NCBI RefSeq assembly: GCF_963668085.1
Contig: NZ_OY764059.1
Span: 1,302,001-1,366,000 of the forward strand
Direction of reading: 5' to 3'
Source: an uncultured Ilyobacter sp.
Lineage (GTDB): Bacteria > Fusobacteriota > Fusobacteriia > Fusobacteriales > Fusobacteriaceae
DNA: 64,000 bases
A model generated the notes under the pieces. The model had not been told where the DNA came from. It saw only the letters and a program-made list of their open reading frames with translations, and did not search any database. Within the stretch, counting starts at the first letter, position 1. Each line of letters starts with the position of its first letter. Made by a program: the position numbers and the translations under genes. Of this stretch, positions 25,225 through 33,482 are shown piece after piece.

Positions 25225-26931
25225 TTAAAATATTTTTTTTAATAAATCTCCAGCATCAAGACCGGTATTTTTTTTGATTTCTGTTAGCATTGCCTCTACT
25301 TCTTCTGAATTCTCCTTTAACTTCTCCCCTATACTCTCCCCAAAGAGTTCACTTTCGTCTTTTATCTGATCAAAATACTCTTGTCCCTTTTCTCCATACT
25401 TTTCCTGAAGGGTACTAGCAATCAGTTCCCCATTTGACTCAAAAGAACTTTTAAGAGATGCTGCCAATTTTTCAGGTAAGTTGCTGTTAATCTTGAGCCT
25501 TTTATTTAGATTATCATACTGATAACTCGCTTTTATATTTTTTAGATTATTTATAGCCTCTGAGAATATAATATCTATGATCTCTTGTCCGCTTACCTCA
25601 ATATCCTCTTTAGAGTTAAAGTCAAGTATCTCTAAGTCCCCTGTCAAAACAGGAGTCTTTCCCTTTATACTTAGCTTTTGATCTAAGTTAAAGACGGCAT
25701 CTCCAAAAGAAATGTCTTTTATAAATTTTGATAACCTTAAATTTACCAGTTTCAGATTCAGCTGTTGCTCATTTGAAATAAGATCCACAAAACCGTTAAT
25801 ATCTACTTTTGAATCACCTGTGACACCATTGATATTAAAATCAATGGGGCCTCTGCTTTTGGCAGGATCACTAGGTATATTTGTCGCCTGTCCCTCTATA
25901 GACACCCCTGCTATATTCATAGTCATTCTCGCCTTTTCTACAAATACATCAACTGGCGGCTTTTCATTTCCTCCTTGGCTGCTTTTTATTTTTTCACTTA
26001 TCCCATTGAAGTCATTGGCTACCTTATATATACTGTCTCCTAATTCCTGGCCTAAAATACGATTAATGAGATCTTCTAAGGCCTTGGCATCCATTTTAAC
26101 CAGATTCGAAATCTGATTTTTATCCATGAGAGTAATCTTTTTATATTTTTCCGGAAGTGCCCCTAGTTCTTTCACATCTTTTTCAAACTGTTTTTTATCT
26201 GCTTCCATACTCTTATATATTTTATCTGCCTCAGAATACAGGGCCCTTAATTCCTTTTCTTTTCCTATTATATCAAAGGGATTTTTAGTGGACTTTATTT
26301 CTTCGGTTAATTTTTCAGCCTTTACTTTCAAATCTTCAATTTTATTTTTGTTTTCCTTTGTTTTAAGCTTATTTTCCCAGTACTCTTTTCTCTCAGATAT
26401 TCTTTCACTGTCCTTTTGATATTCAGCAGAAAGCTGGCTTTCAAAGTTGTTTATGACCCTGTCTAGTTCATCTCTTATAAGTTCTTGAGGAGATAATTTT
26501 TGAATATCACTTTTTTTGAGATTCCCCATAAGCTCTTCATAAGATGAACTTTCTTTTGATACCTCAGGAGTCAGACCCTCTACTCTTCCGTCTTTTTCTC
26601 TGTCGGTTCCAAATTTTATACCCTTTAAGAAGAGGTCTTTTACAATGACACTTTCCTCTAATATCTCTCCGAGGTCTACCTCTACAGATAAGCCTTCAGC
26701 CTCTAAAAGATTTTTGGTGGTGTTTCTTACATCAGACACCTGTATTTTCCCTGTTGTGAGTTTATTTCCAAACACACCATAGTTGAGCTTATCTACTTCA
26801 ACAAGGGCCTTATTAGCCTTGGTAGCTTCTTTTTCTACTATCCTCGTAATTATCATGTTTCTTATAAAATAAGCTGCAACTATAGTAATTAAAAGTATAA
26901 TTAATATTTTTCCAGTGAGTTTTTTAAACAC
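25225..26931 (-). CDS. Membrane-anchored AsmA-like envelope protein, uncharacterised
   Basis: 568 aa. One N-terminal membrane segment (about 8-27, ILIILLITIVAAYFI) is followed by a region resembling the start of AsmA/DUF748 proteins (NYGVFGNKLTTGKIQVSDV). A highly charged coiled coil spans about 165-265. A beta-rich C-terminal half carries repeated short strands (DFNINGVTGDSKVDINGFV, KLVNLRLSKFI). This layout suggests a periplasmic protein anchored in the inner membrane, perhaps of the TIGR03545 type found in outer-membrane bacteria (recalled, not searched). A GTG start follows AAGGAGATGAAGTC. It appears monocistronic. Function unknown; AsmA-like proteins are linked to lipid transport to the outer membrane. 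Confidence 0.6.
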   Translation of the reverse strand: MFKKLTGKILIILLITIVAAYFIRNMIITRIVEKEATKANKALVEVDKLNYGVFGNKLTTGKIQVSDVRNTTKNLLEAEGLSVEVDLGEILEESVIVKDLFLKGIKFGTDREKDGRVEGLTPEVSKESSSYEELMGNLKKSDIQKLSPQELIRDELDRVINNFESQLSAEYQKDSERISERKEYWENKLKTKENKNKIEDLKVKAEKLTEEIKSTKNPFDIIGKEKELRALYSEADKIYKSMEADKKQFEKDVKELGALPEKYKKITLMDKNQISNLVKMDAKALEDLINRILGQELGDSIYKVANDFNGISEKIKSSQGGNEKPPVDVFVEKARMTMNIAGVSIEGQATNIPSDPAKSRGPIDFNINGVTGDSKVDINGFVDLISNEQQLNLKLVNLRLSKFIKDISFGDAVFNLDQKLSIKGKTPVLTGDLEILDFNSKEDIEVSGQEIIDIIFSEAINNLKNIKASYQYDNLNKRLKINSNLPEKLAASLKSSFESNGELIASTLQEKYGEKGQEYFDQIKDESELFGESIGEKLKENSEEVEAMLTEIKKNTGLDAGDLLKKIF

Positions 26932-27049
26932 GACTTCATCTCCTTATTGTTAATATTTTTGACTTCAAAACTATTAGTCGTTTAAATCTCTATTTTTGTC
27001 TAAATAAAATCTCTATACAAACACAGACAGCTTTTAAAAATTTAATTTT

Positions 27050-27841
27050 TTATTTATATTTTTTTAAAAGAACTCTTTGTTTACCTTTTTTACTGACTCC
27101 TGTCACTTCTTTAAAGATAAACTTACCCTTTCTCCTAACTGTAATTATATCGCCATCTTTTATAGATATATTTTTTTCACGTCTGACAGAATAATTCACA
27201 CTTACTGTTCCCTCTTTTATCAGCTCTGTAGCCTGAGATCTGGATTTTTCCGTAATGGCTGCCACTATACTGTCTAAACGAAGAGAAGAGACTAGATATG
27301 TCACCTCTTCAAATTCCATTTCAGGTATATTTCCTTCCTCTGTCTCAGAAATATCCACACCTATCTTGCCTACAACTTTTAAGTTGTTCTCTAAAAAACT
27401 AAAAAGGTCTCTGAAAATAACTCCATAGCACACTCCGTCCCTTACTATAAGGTCCCCTAGCATCTCTCTTTTTATCCCCAACCCCATAATAGCGGCCAAA
27501 AAATGTCTGTGCTCCAACTCTTTAAACTTGGATCCTCCCTTTATTTGAAAATAAGCAAGGGGATAATCTTCACTATACTCTAAAAAGTCCAATGGTTTTA
27601 TCAGAATAACTCTTTTTTCAGACTCTTTTGTGACTCCTTTGCTTTCCACCTCTATACCCAGTGCATTTTTCATGTTTTCAAGGGTACTCCACACCTCAGG
27701 CGGGAAAAATATCTTTGTATATATAGGATACTGTATTTTATTGCACAGTTCGACATCCTCATAAAGGGATGCAAGGGCACCTGTGTCGTCTAATGTAAAG
27801 TTATTTAAAAATGTTTTTTTATCCAAAATTTTCCACCTCAT
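27050..27841 (-). CDS. YlmH-like S4-domain RNA-binding protein
   Basis: 263 aa. The N-terminal two thirds match the YlmH family (HRHFLAAIMGLGIKREMLGDL, then RDGVCYGVIF). The S4 RNA-binding domain lies at about 187-240 (RLDSIVAAITEKSRSQATELI, IKDGDIITVRRKGKF). YlmH is linked to ribosome rescue and, in Gram-positives, to the division gene cluster; here it stands alone. It is divergent from pssA across 128 bp. Confidence 0.85.
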   Translation of the reverse strand: MRWKILDKKTFLNNFTLDDTGALASLYEDVELCNKIQYPIYTKIFFPPEVWSTLENMKNALGIEVESKGVTKESEKRVILIKPLDFLEYSEDYPLAYFQIKGGSKFKELEHRHFLAAIMGLGIKREMLGDLIVRDGVCYGVIFRDLFSFLENNLKVVGKIGVDISETEEGNIPEMEFEEVTYLVSSLRLDSIVAAITEKSRSQATELIKEGTVSVNYSVRREKNISIKDGDIITVRRKGKFIFKEVTGVSKKGKQRVLLKKYK

Positions 27842-27902
27842 AAGTTTATTTTAATGCCCATTAGAAACTTTATTTTATGCTTTTCACAGAAAGGCTATTA
27901 TA

Positions 27903-27931
27903 TTGATTTTATCTCATTTGTATGCTAAAAT
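27903..27931 (+). promoter_or_regulatory. Promoter of pssA
   Basis: TTGATT (27903-27908), 17-bp spacer, TAAAAT (27926-27931), about 38 bp before the start codon. Confidence 0.65.
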
Positions 27932-27969
27932 CAAATCACTTTATAAGTACAAGAAAGGTGATAAAAAAA

Positions 27970-28671
27970 ATGAACAGAATAGAAAAAAAATATCTGGCAC
28001 CAAATGCTATAACCGCCGCTAATATGCTCTTAGGATATATAAGTATTACCATGTCCATCAAAGGCAATTTTACCCAAGCTGCGTGGTTTATTGTACTTGC
28101 AATGGTCTGTGATGGATTAGACGGACAGACAGCTAGAAGACTAGAGGCATATAGTGAATTTGGAAAGGAGTTTGATTCTTTTTGTGACGCCATCTCTTTT
28201 GGACTGGCACCTAGTATACTTGCTTATTCACTTTTAAACATTTATTCTACTATAACACATATAATCATACCAATCTCCTTTATATACGCCCTATGCGGAG
28301 TTATGAGGCTTGTAAAATTTAACATCGTTACAATTGCTTCAGATGAAAAAGATGATTTCAGCGGTATGCCTATCCCTACAGGAGCTGCCATAGTTTGTTC
28401 TTATTATCTTTTCAGCCATTATTTATTTGGAAAACTCGTATATATAGAAATTTTTCAGATTGTTACAATAATATCTGCAATACTGATGGTGAGCACCATC
28501 CCATTTAAGACTCCAGATAAAACTTTTAAATTTATACCAAAAAAACTCAGAATACCATTCTTTATTGCTGTTATTGCAACTATAAAATACAGTCTTTTCG
28601 TGGTTACTTTTACCTATGTTCTGATAAATCTTTTTAATCATATGCAGAACGTAAATTCAGCTGAAAATTAA
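27970..28671 (+). CDS. pssA: CDP-diacylglycerol-serine O-phosphatidyltransferase
   Basis: 233 aa from ATG 27970, chosen because AAAGGTGAT is seven bases upstream; an earlier in-frame start at 27922 overlaps the promoter. The CDP-alcohol phosphotransferase motif D-x2-DG-x2-AR-x8-G-x3-D-x3-D is complete (DGLDGQTARR...GKEFDSFCD). About seven membrane segments are present. It makes phosphatidylserine, the precursor of phosphatidylethanolamine. The membrane type rather than the soluble enterobacterial type is encoded. It is single-gene with its own promoter and terminator. Confidence 0.92.
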   Translation: MNRIEKKYLAPNAITAANMLLGYISITMSIKGNFTQAAWFIVLAMVCDGLDGQTARRLEAYSEFGKEFDSFCDAISFGLAPSILAYSLLNIYSTITHIIIPISFIYALCGVMRLVKFNIVTIASDEKDDFSGMPIPTGAAIVCSYYLFSHYLFGKLVYIEIFQIVTIISAILMVSTIPFKTPDKTFKFIPKKLRIPFFIAVIATIKYSLFVVTFTYVLINLFNHMQNVNSAEN

Positions 28672-28674
28672 ATA

Positions 28675-28694
28675 AGAGCCGAGAGGCTCTTTTA
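28675..28694 (+). terminator. Terminator of pssA
   Basis: AGAGCC-GAGA-GGCTCT hairpin followed by TTTT, starting 3 bp after the stop codon. Confidence 0.8.
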
Positions 28695-28762
28695 ATTTAA
28701 TTCAACTATAATCAATGAGTCATTTTTCATTCTTTTTTTTATATACATAATATTTTTCATTC

Positions 28763-28791
28763 TTGATACGGTTTATCCTTTATGTTATAAT
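28763..28791 (+). promoter_or_regulatory. Promoter of the ClC gene
   Basis: TTGATA (28763-28768), 17-bp spacer, TATAAT (28786-28791), about 45 bp upstream of the start. Confidence 0.8.
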
Positions 28792-28836
28792 CTAGCAAAC
28801 ACTGTAAAGCTAAATTTCACAAGGAGTGGACAAGTT

Positions 28837-30405
28837 ATGCCAAATAGTAACATCAGCGAAACTATGAAAAATCTGCGTCACAAAAAACTAGAGCTTTATT
28901 TTTTCGGGGCTCTTGTTGGGCTGTTTACGGGCATGGTTGTAGTCTTTTATCGTTTAGCCTTAAATTATGCCAGTGAACTCCATGAAATTTCTTTTAACGC
29001 CCTGAAAAAAAATCTTTCACCGGGCAACATTTTTATCACCATAATTTTGATGGTTATTTTCTCACTTATATTGGGCTACATAAATACCTATGTACCAATG
29101 GCCAAGGGAAGTGGGATACCCCAGGTAAAGGGAGTTCTAGTAAGACAGCTAAATTTTGACTGGCTAAAAGAACTTATTGCAAAGTTTTTTGGAGGGGTTG
29201 TAGCCATAGGAACCGGGATGTCCTTAGGAAGAGAGGGCCCTTCTGTTCATTTAGGTGCAGAGATTGGAAAAGGGTTTTTCAAAGTCTTCAAAAGAGAGGA
29301 CCCAGAAAGAAAATACCTAATCTCATGCGGAGCTAGTGCTGGACTTGCAGCTGCATTCAACGCTCCTTTGGCAGGAGCCATATTTTCCATAGAAGAGCTA
29401 CACAAATTTATGTCTCCTCTTCTTATTACATGCGTACTTATTTCGTCAGTTATAAGTGATTTTGTCTCAAAGTATTTTTTTGGTTTAGAACCTGCCTTTA
29501 CAATAAAGGTAGAGAGTGGTTTTGGGCTTCACGATTATCATCTCATCATTATCTTTGCCTTGATAGTTACAATAGTAGGAAAGTTATTTGGTGATTGGCT
29601 GGTAAAGTTCCAGGAGATATATTCCAAAGTTTCTCTGCCGCCGATTATAAGACCTATAGTAATAATTTTTATAGTCTTTATGGTGGGACTCTTCTTCAAA
29701 GACGTTACAGGAGGAGGTCATCACCTAGCAGAAGAGATTATAAATCATCCTTTTTCCTATAAGACGCTTTTTTTACTTTTAGGACTGAAGTTTTTATTTA
29801 CACTAATTTGCTACTCTTCAGGTGCTCCTGGGGGTATATTTCTTCCCATACTAGTTATAGGGGCTATAAGTGGTAAAATTTACGGAATGCTCATGGTAGA
29901 TTATTTTGGCTACCAAGAGAGCTATATAATTTACTTCATTATCCTAGGAATGGCATCCTTACTGACTGCAGTTGTAAAGGCGCCTATCACAGGAACGATA
30001 CTTATACTCGAGATGACTGGTTCATTTGAGCACTTTTTCCCATTGATAACTGTTACAATGGTTACATTCTTGATAACGGAAATTCTCGAGATGATCCCAA
30101 TATACGATACCCTTCTTGAACGGATGCTAGAAAATCATGAGATAGAAGAGGGAGATATTCATAGCAAACTCACCATACGAATACCTGTAGGTCCAGATTC
30201 ATATTTTGAAAACAAAAAAATATGTGATGTAACCTGGCCTAATGATTGCTTAATAGTTGGAATCAAAAGGGGAGAAAAGGAGATTATTCCAAAAGGAAAA
30301 CACAGTATTATGAGTGGTGATGTACTGATAATTCTCACCAACGAATCTACTGCTAAGGTTATAAAATTGGATCTTTTGAAAAAAGCACAAGAAGTTGTAT
30401 TTTAA
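28837..30405 (+). CDS. ClC family chloride channel/antiporter with C-terminal TrkA-C domain
   Basis: 522 aa. The ClC membrane domain (about 15-430) has GSGIPQ, SLGREGPSVHLGAEIG with the gating glutamate, ASAGLAAAFNAPLAGAIF and the anion-coordinating GGIFLPILV. The gating glutamate argues for a Cl-/H+ exchanger or a gated channel. Residues about 440-522 form an RCK-C/TrkA-C ligand-binding domain (SIMSGDVLIILT), which probably senses a nucleotide or ion. AAGGAG lies ten bases before the ATG. Monocistronic, convergent with the YibE/F gene. Confidence 0.92.
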   Translation: MPNSNISETMKNLRHKKLELYFFGALVGLFTGMVVVFYRLALNYASELHEISFNALKKNLSPGNIFITIILMVIFSLILGYINTYVPMAKGSGIPQVKGVLVRQLNFDWLKELIAKFFGGVVAIGTGMSLGREGPSVHLGAEIGKGFFKVFKREDPERKYLISCGASAGLAAAFNAPLAGAIFSIEELHKFMSPLLITCVLISSVISDFVSKYFFGLEPAFTIKVESGFGLHDYHLIIIFALIVTIVGKLFGDWLVKFQEIYSKVSLPPIIRPIVIIFIVFMVGLFFKDVTGGGHHLAEEIINHPFSYKTLFLLLGLKFLFTLICYSSGAPGGIFLPILVIGAISGKIYGMLMVDYFGYQESYIIYFIILGMASLLTAVVKAPITGTILILEMTGSFEHFFPLITVTMVTFLITEILEMIPIYDTLLERMLENHEIEEGDIHSKLTIRIPVGPDSYFENKKICDVTWPNDCLIVGIKRGEKEIIPKGKHSIMSGDVLIILTNESTAKVIKLDLLKKAQEVVF

Positions 30406-30407
30406 AA

Positions 30408-30441
30408 AAAACAGGCTGATTTTCTCAGCCTGTTTTTTTTC
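30408..30441. terminator. Convergent terminator between ClC and YibE/F genes
   Basis: AACAGGCTGA-TTTTC-TCAGCCTGTT with T8 on the plus side and A8 on the minus side. The YibE/F stop codon lies inside the hairpin. Confidence 0.88.
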
Positions 30442-31531
30442 TGCCTTGATTTTGTCTGTTCTCATCCCTAAAAGAACTGAGATAAGAGGTAAGAGGTACA
30501 GCAACTAGTATTCCTATACTTCCACACAAAGACCTCAATATTTCAACAGCCATAAATTCAAAATTTAATATTCTTATGACAGGGTATTCTGTTCTTTGCA
30601 TGACAAGGAGCATTACCGTAAAAAGAGAGCTACCTATATAAGCTAATATCAGAGTATTAACCATGGTACCGATTATGTCGCTTCCTATATTCATTCCAGA
30701 CTTAAAGATCTCCATCGGATGAAGATGGGGATTCTTCTGTTTTATCTCGTCTAGTGCAGAAGATATAGACACTGCCACATCCATTACAGCTCCCATACTT
30801 CCCAATATAACACCTGCAGAGACCAGCTCTCTAACTTTTATCCCTGCTAACAGCGGAGCATAATTCAAGGCATCAATGTCACTATAGCCGGTAATCCCCA
30901 TTCTGATGCTGAATATATAGGATAAAATACCTGCAAAGGCCACTCCCCCTATACTCCCTATCATCGCCACCCTACCTTTATGATTAAAGCCAGATATTAG
31001 GTATATAGTGACAAGAGATGCAAAAAATGCCATGACCACTGATAACAAAATGGGAGAATACCCATATATCACTCCTGGAAGAAAGAACTTAAATATCCCT
31101 AAAACGGTAATTCCCAGAGCCAGGACTGCTTTTAGACCTTTGAACCTAGACAAGATAAAGGTAAGTACTATAAACAGACCACCCAATAAGAGCATGTTGT
31201 TACGTTTATCAATATCAGAGATATAATAGACATTTTTCCCGTCATCGGCTATCTCTGTGTAAAGAACCACATCTGCACCCTCTTTCAATGGGATATTAAA
31301 TGCCGTTTCCCGGTAAATTGGAAAATCAACCTCTATAACCTTCCCCGCATCTATTCCCTCCTCTATAAGAACCTTGTAAACGTCAACCCTTTCAACCTCG
31401 TCTTCAAACTCTTGAGCTTGATAAGACCTAACCTTTTCAGTTACTCTTCCCTTTATATAGTTCTCTTTCTGATCTGAAAAAGAGATGGCAGAAAGTAAAA
31501 AAATAAAAAGTAGAACAAATATCTTTTTCAT
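30425..31531 (-). CDS. YibE/F-like membrane protein
   Basis: 368 aa from ATG 31531, selected for GGGAGGA four bases upstream; this places a signal peptide (KKIFVLLFIFLLSAISFS) at the N terminus. Residues about 25-115 form an extracytoplasmic domain (VTEKVRSYQAQEFE, IEVDFPIYRETAFNIPLKEG). About eight membrane segments follow from residue 118, including the conserved SAGVILGSMGAVMDVAVSISSALDE. This is the YibE/F family, of unknown transport function. It stands alone with a convergent terminator. Confidence 0.82.
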   Translation of the reverse strand: MKKIFVLLFIFLLSAISFSDQKENYIKGRVTEKVRSYQAQEFEDEVERVDVYKVLIEEGIDAGKVIEVDFPIYRETAFNIPLKEGADVVLYTEIADDGKNVYYISDIDKRNNMLLLGGLFIVLTFILSRFKGLKAVLALGITVLGIFKFFLPGVIYGYSPILLSVVMAFFASLVTIYLISGFNHKGRVAMIGSIGGVAFAGILSYIFSIRMGITGYSDIDALNYAPLLAGIKVRELVSAGVILGSMGAVMDVAVSISSALDEIKQKNPHLHPMEIFKSGMNIGSDIIGTMVNTLILAYIGSSLFTVMLLVMQRTEYPVIRILNFEFMAVEILRSLCGSIGILVAVPLTSYLSSFRDENRQNQGRKKTG

Positions 31532-31607
31532 ATAATCCTCCCTGTAATTTTTTCCCCCTAATATTATCACAAAGGACTTCTGGTTACAAATAGTAAAAAA
31601 AGGGGAG

Positions 31608-32537
31608 TTACCCCCTTATAAAAGACTTGGTTTTCCTTACTATACTTTCGCTGTCTAGTCCGTATTCCTTTAAGAGCTCATCTGCATTTCCAGACTGTCC
31701 AAATCTGTTTTCCACGCCTATTATTTTAACAGAAACAGGATGTTCTTGGGATAATACTTCGCATACAGCTCCCCCTAGACCACCTGTAACCTGATGTTCC
31801 TCAAGGGTCACTATTTTCCCGGTCTCTTTGGCACATTTTAGCAGAAGATCTTTGTCTATGGGTTTTATACTAGACATGTTTACAACCCTTGCCTCTATAC
31901 CCTCTACTGCAAGAATTTCCGCAGCCTCTAAGGCCTTAGATACCATTAGACCAGTACCTACCAAGGTGACGTCTTTTCCCTCTCTCAGTATTTCACCTTT
32001 TCCTATCTCAAAATCTTTCTCTGGATCAGTTATAACTGGGTATTTTGCCCTGGCAAGTCTTAAATAAACAGGGCCATTATAGGCAGCTATCTTCTCTACC
32101 ATCTTCTTGGTTTCCACTGCATCAGCAGGGCAAAGCACCACCATGTTTGGCAAGGCCCTCATAATAGCTATATCTTCTAGCATCTGGGCGCTTCCTCCGT
32201 CTTCCCCAACTGTCACTCCAGTGTGGGTAGCAACTATCTTTATATTTAGATTATTATAGCATGCTAGCATCCTTATCATATCAAAGGGTCTGGTGGTAAG
32301 AAAAGATGCAAAGGAAGATACATAGGGAATAAATCCCTCTAAAGCGTATCCGGCCCCTATACCCACGAGATCCTGTTCTGCTATACCTACATTTACAAAT
32401 CTATCTGAAAACTCCTTCTGAAAAAGTATTGCCTTTGTTGAGTCCTGGAGGTCTGCAGAAAGAGCGACTATTTTATCATTCTTTTTCCCCAGCTCTAATA
32501 GAGTTTCTCCAAAGGCATCTCTTGTGGCTTTTTCCAT
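31608..32537 (-). CDS. Transketolase, C-terminal half
   Basis: 309 aa. It carries the pyrimidine-binding domain (ALSADLQDSTKAILFQKEF, NVGIAEQDLVGIGAGYAL with the essential Glu, and THTGVTVGEDGGSAQ) and the C-terminal transketolase domain (about 185-305, EEHQVTGGLGGAV). It forms a heterodimer with the N-terminal half encoded just upstream, completing one TPP-dependent transketolase of the pentose phosphate pathway. Split transketolases are usual in anaerobes and archaea. Confidence 0.93.
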   Translation of the reverse strand: MEKATRDAFGETLLELGKKNDKIVALSADLQDSTKAILFQKEFSDRFVNVGIAEQDLVGIGAGYALEGFIPYVSSFASFLTTRPFDMIRMLACYNNLNIKIVATHTGVTVGEDGGSAQMLEDIAIMRALPNMVVLCPADAVETKKMVEKIAAYNGPVYLRLARAKYPVITDPEKDFEIGKGEILREGKDVTLVGTGLMVSKALEAAEILAVEGIEARVVNMSSIKPIDKDLLLKCAKETGKIVTLEEHQVTGGLGGAVCEVLSQEHPVSVKIIGVENRFGQSGNADELLKEYGLDSESIVRKTKSFIRG

Positions 32538-32552
32538 ATCTTCATCAACTCC

Positions 32553-33371
32553 TTAAACTTTGGTATTATCAAGCTGCAGCAGCGCCTCTAGATACTGGTC
32601 TTTGTCAGGGGCTTTCCCGTGCCAGTTATTGTCATATTCCATAAAGTCTATTCCTTTTCCCTTGACAGTATTGGAAATTATCACAGTAGGCCTTCCCTTC
32701 TCCACCTGAAAATCATCTAAGGCTCTGAATATATCGGAAAAATCATGCCCGTCTATCTCAACTACATTCCAGTTAAAACTTCTCCACCTATCTCCTAATG
32801 GTTCTAGATTTTTTATCTCATTCACAAATCCATTTTCCTGAACCTTATTATAGTCAATAATTGCACATAAATTCGAAAGCTTGTGGTGACCTGCACTCAT
32901 AGCAGCTTCCCAGACACTTCCCTCTTGTATCTCACCGTCACCCAAAAGTACAAATACGTTATAATTACTCTTTTTCAGCCTAGATGCCAGTGCCATTCCC
33001 ACACCTACAGAGAGGCCCATGCCAAGTGATCCTGTAGAGAGCTCCACTCCAGGTATATCCCTGTAGGCATGTCCCTGAAGCATCTTACCAAATTTCCTAA
33101 ATCCAGATAATTCCTCCTTGGGGAAAAAACCCGAGTCTGACAAAACTGTATAGAGGACGGGAGTAGCATGCCCCTTTGACATTATAAATCTGTCCCGCTC
33201 TTCCCATTTGGGATTTTTGGGGTCATACTTCATTCTTTCTTTATAGAGGGCAAGAAGTACTTCCACTGCAGACAAAGAACCCCCTGGGTGTCCTGATTTT
33301 GCTTCATATATAACTTTTAATATCTCTTTTCTTATTTCTAGTGATTTACGTTGAAGTTCTTTTATATCCAT
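32553..33371 (-). CDS. Transketolase, N-terminal half
   Basis: 272 aa. It has the TPP pyrophosphate-binding domain: AKSGHPGGSLSAVEVLLALY, SKGHATPVLYTVL, LLGDGEIQEGSVWEAAMSA with the GDGE...N magnesium motif, and DNKWHGKAP-like DNNWHGKAPDKD at the end. It lies 15 bp upstream of the C-terminal half on the same strand, so both parts are co-expressed. It is not a truncation: the two products together make a normal-length transketolase. Confidence 0.93.
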   Translation of the reverse strand: MDIKELQRKSLEIRKEILKVIYEAKSGHPGGSLSAVEVLLALYKERMKYDPKNPKWEERDRFIMSKGHATPVLYTVLSDSGFFPKEELSGFRKFGKMLQGHAYRDIPGVELSTGSLGMGLSVGVGMALASRLKKSNYNVFVLLGDGEIQEGSVWEAAMSAGHHKLSNLCAIIDYNKVQENGFVNEIKNLEPLGDRWRSFNWNVVEIDGHDFSDIFRALDDFQVEKGRPTVIISNTVKGKGIDFMEYDNNWHGKAPDKDQYLEALLQLDNTKV

Positions 33372-33441
33372 AAAAAAACACCTCCCCTATAGATATTCAA
33401 AGGGAGCATGGGTTTCCTTCTTTCATCTTTTTATCCTTTAA

Positions 33442-33476
33442 TAAAAAAAACCTGCCTTTCAGCAGGAATACAGGTT
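33442..33476 (-). terminator. Terminator of recQ
   Basis: Minus-strand AACCTG...CCTGCTGAAAGG-CAGGTT hairpin followed by T8, immediately after the recQ stop (33483). Confidence 0.75.
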
Positions 33477-33482
33477 ATTTTC

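Noticed and set aside
31608..33371. Frameshifted transketolase pseudogene
   Set aside because: Both halves have their own start, ribosome site and complete domains, as in the naturally split enzymes of anaerobes.
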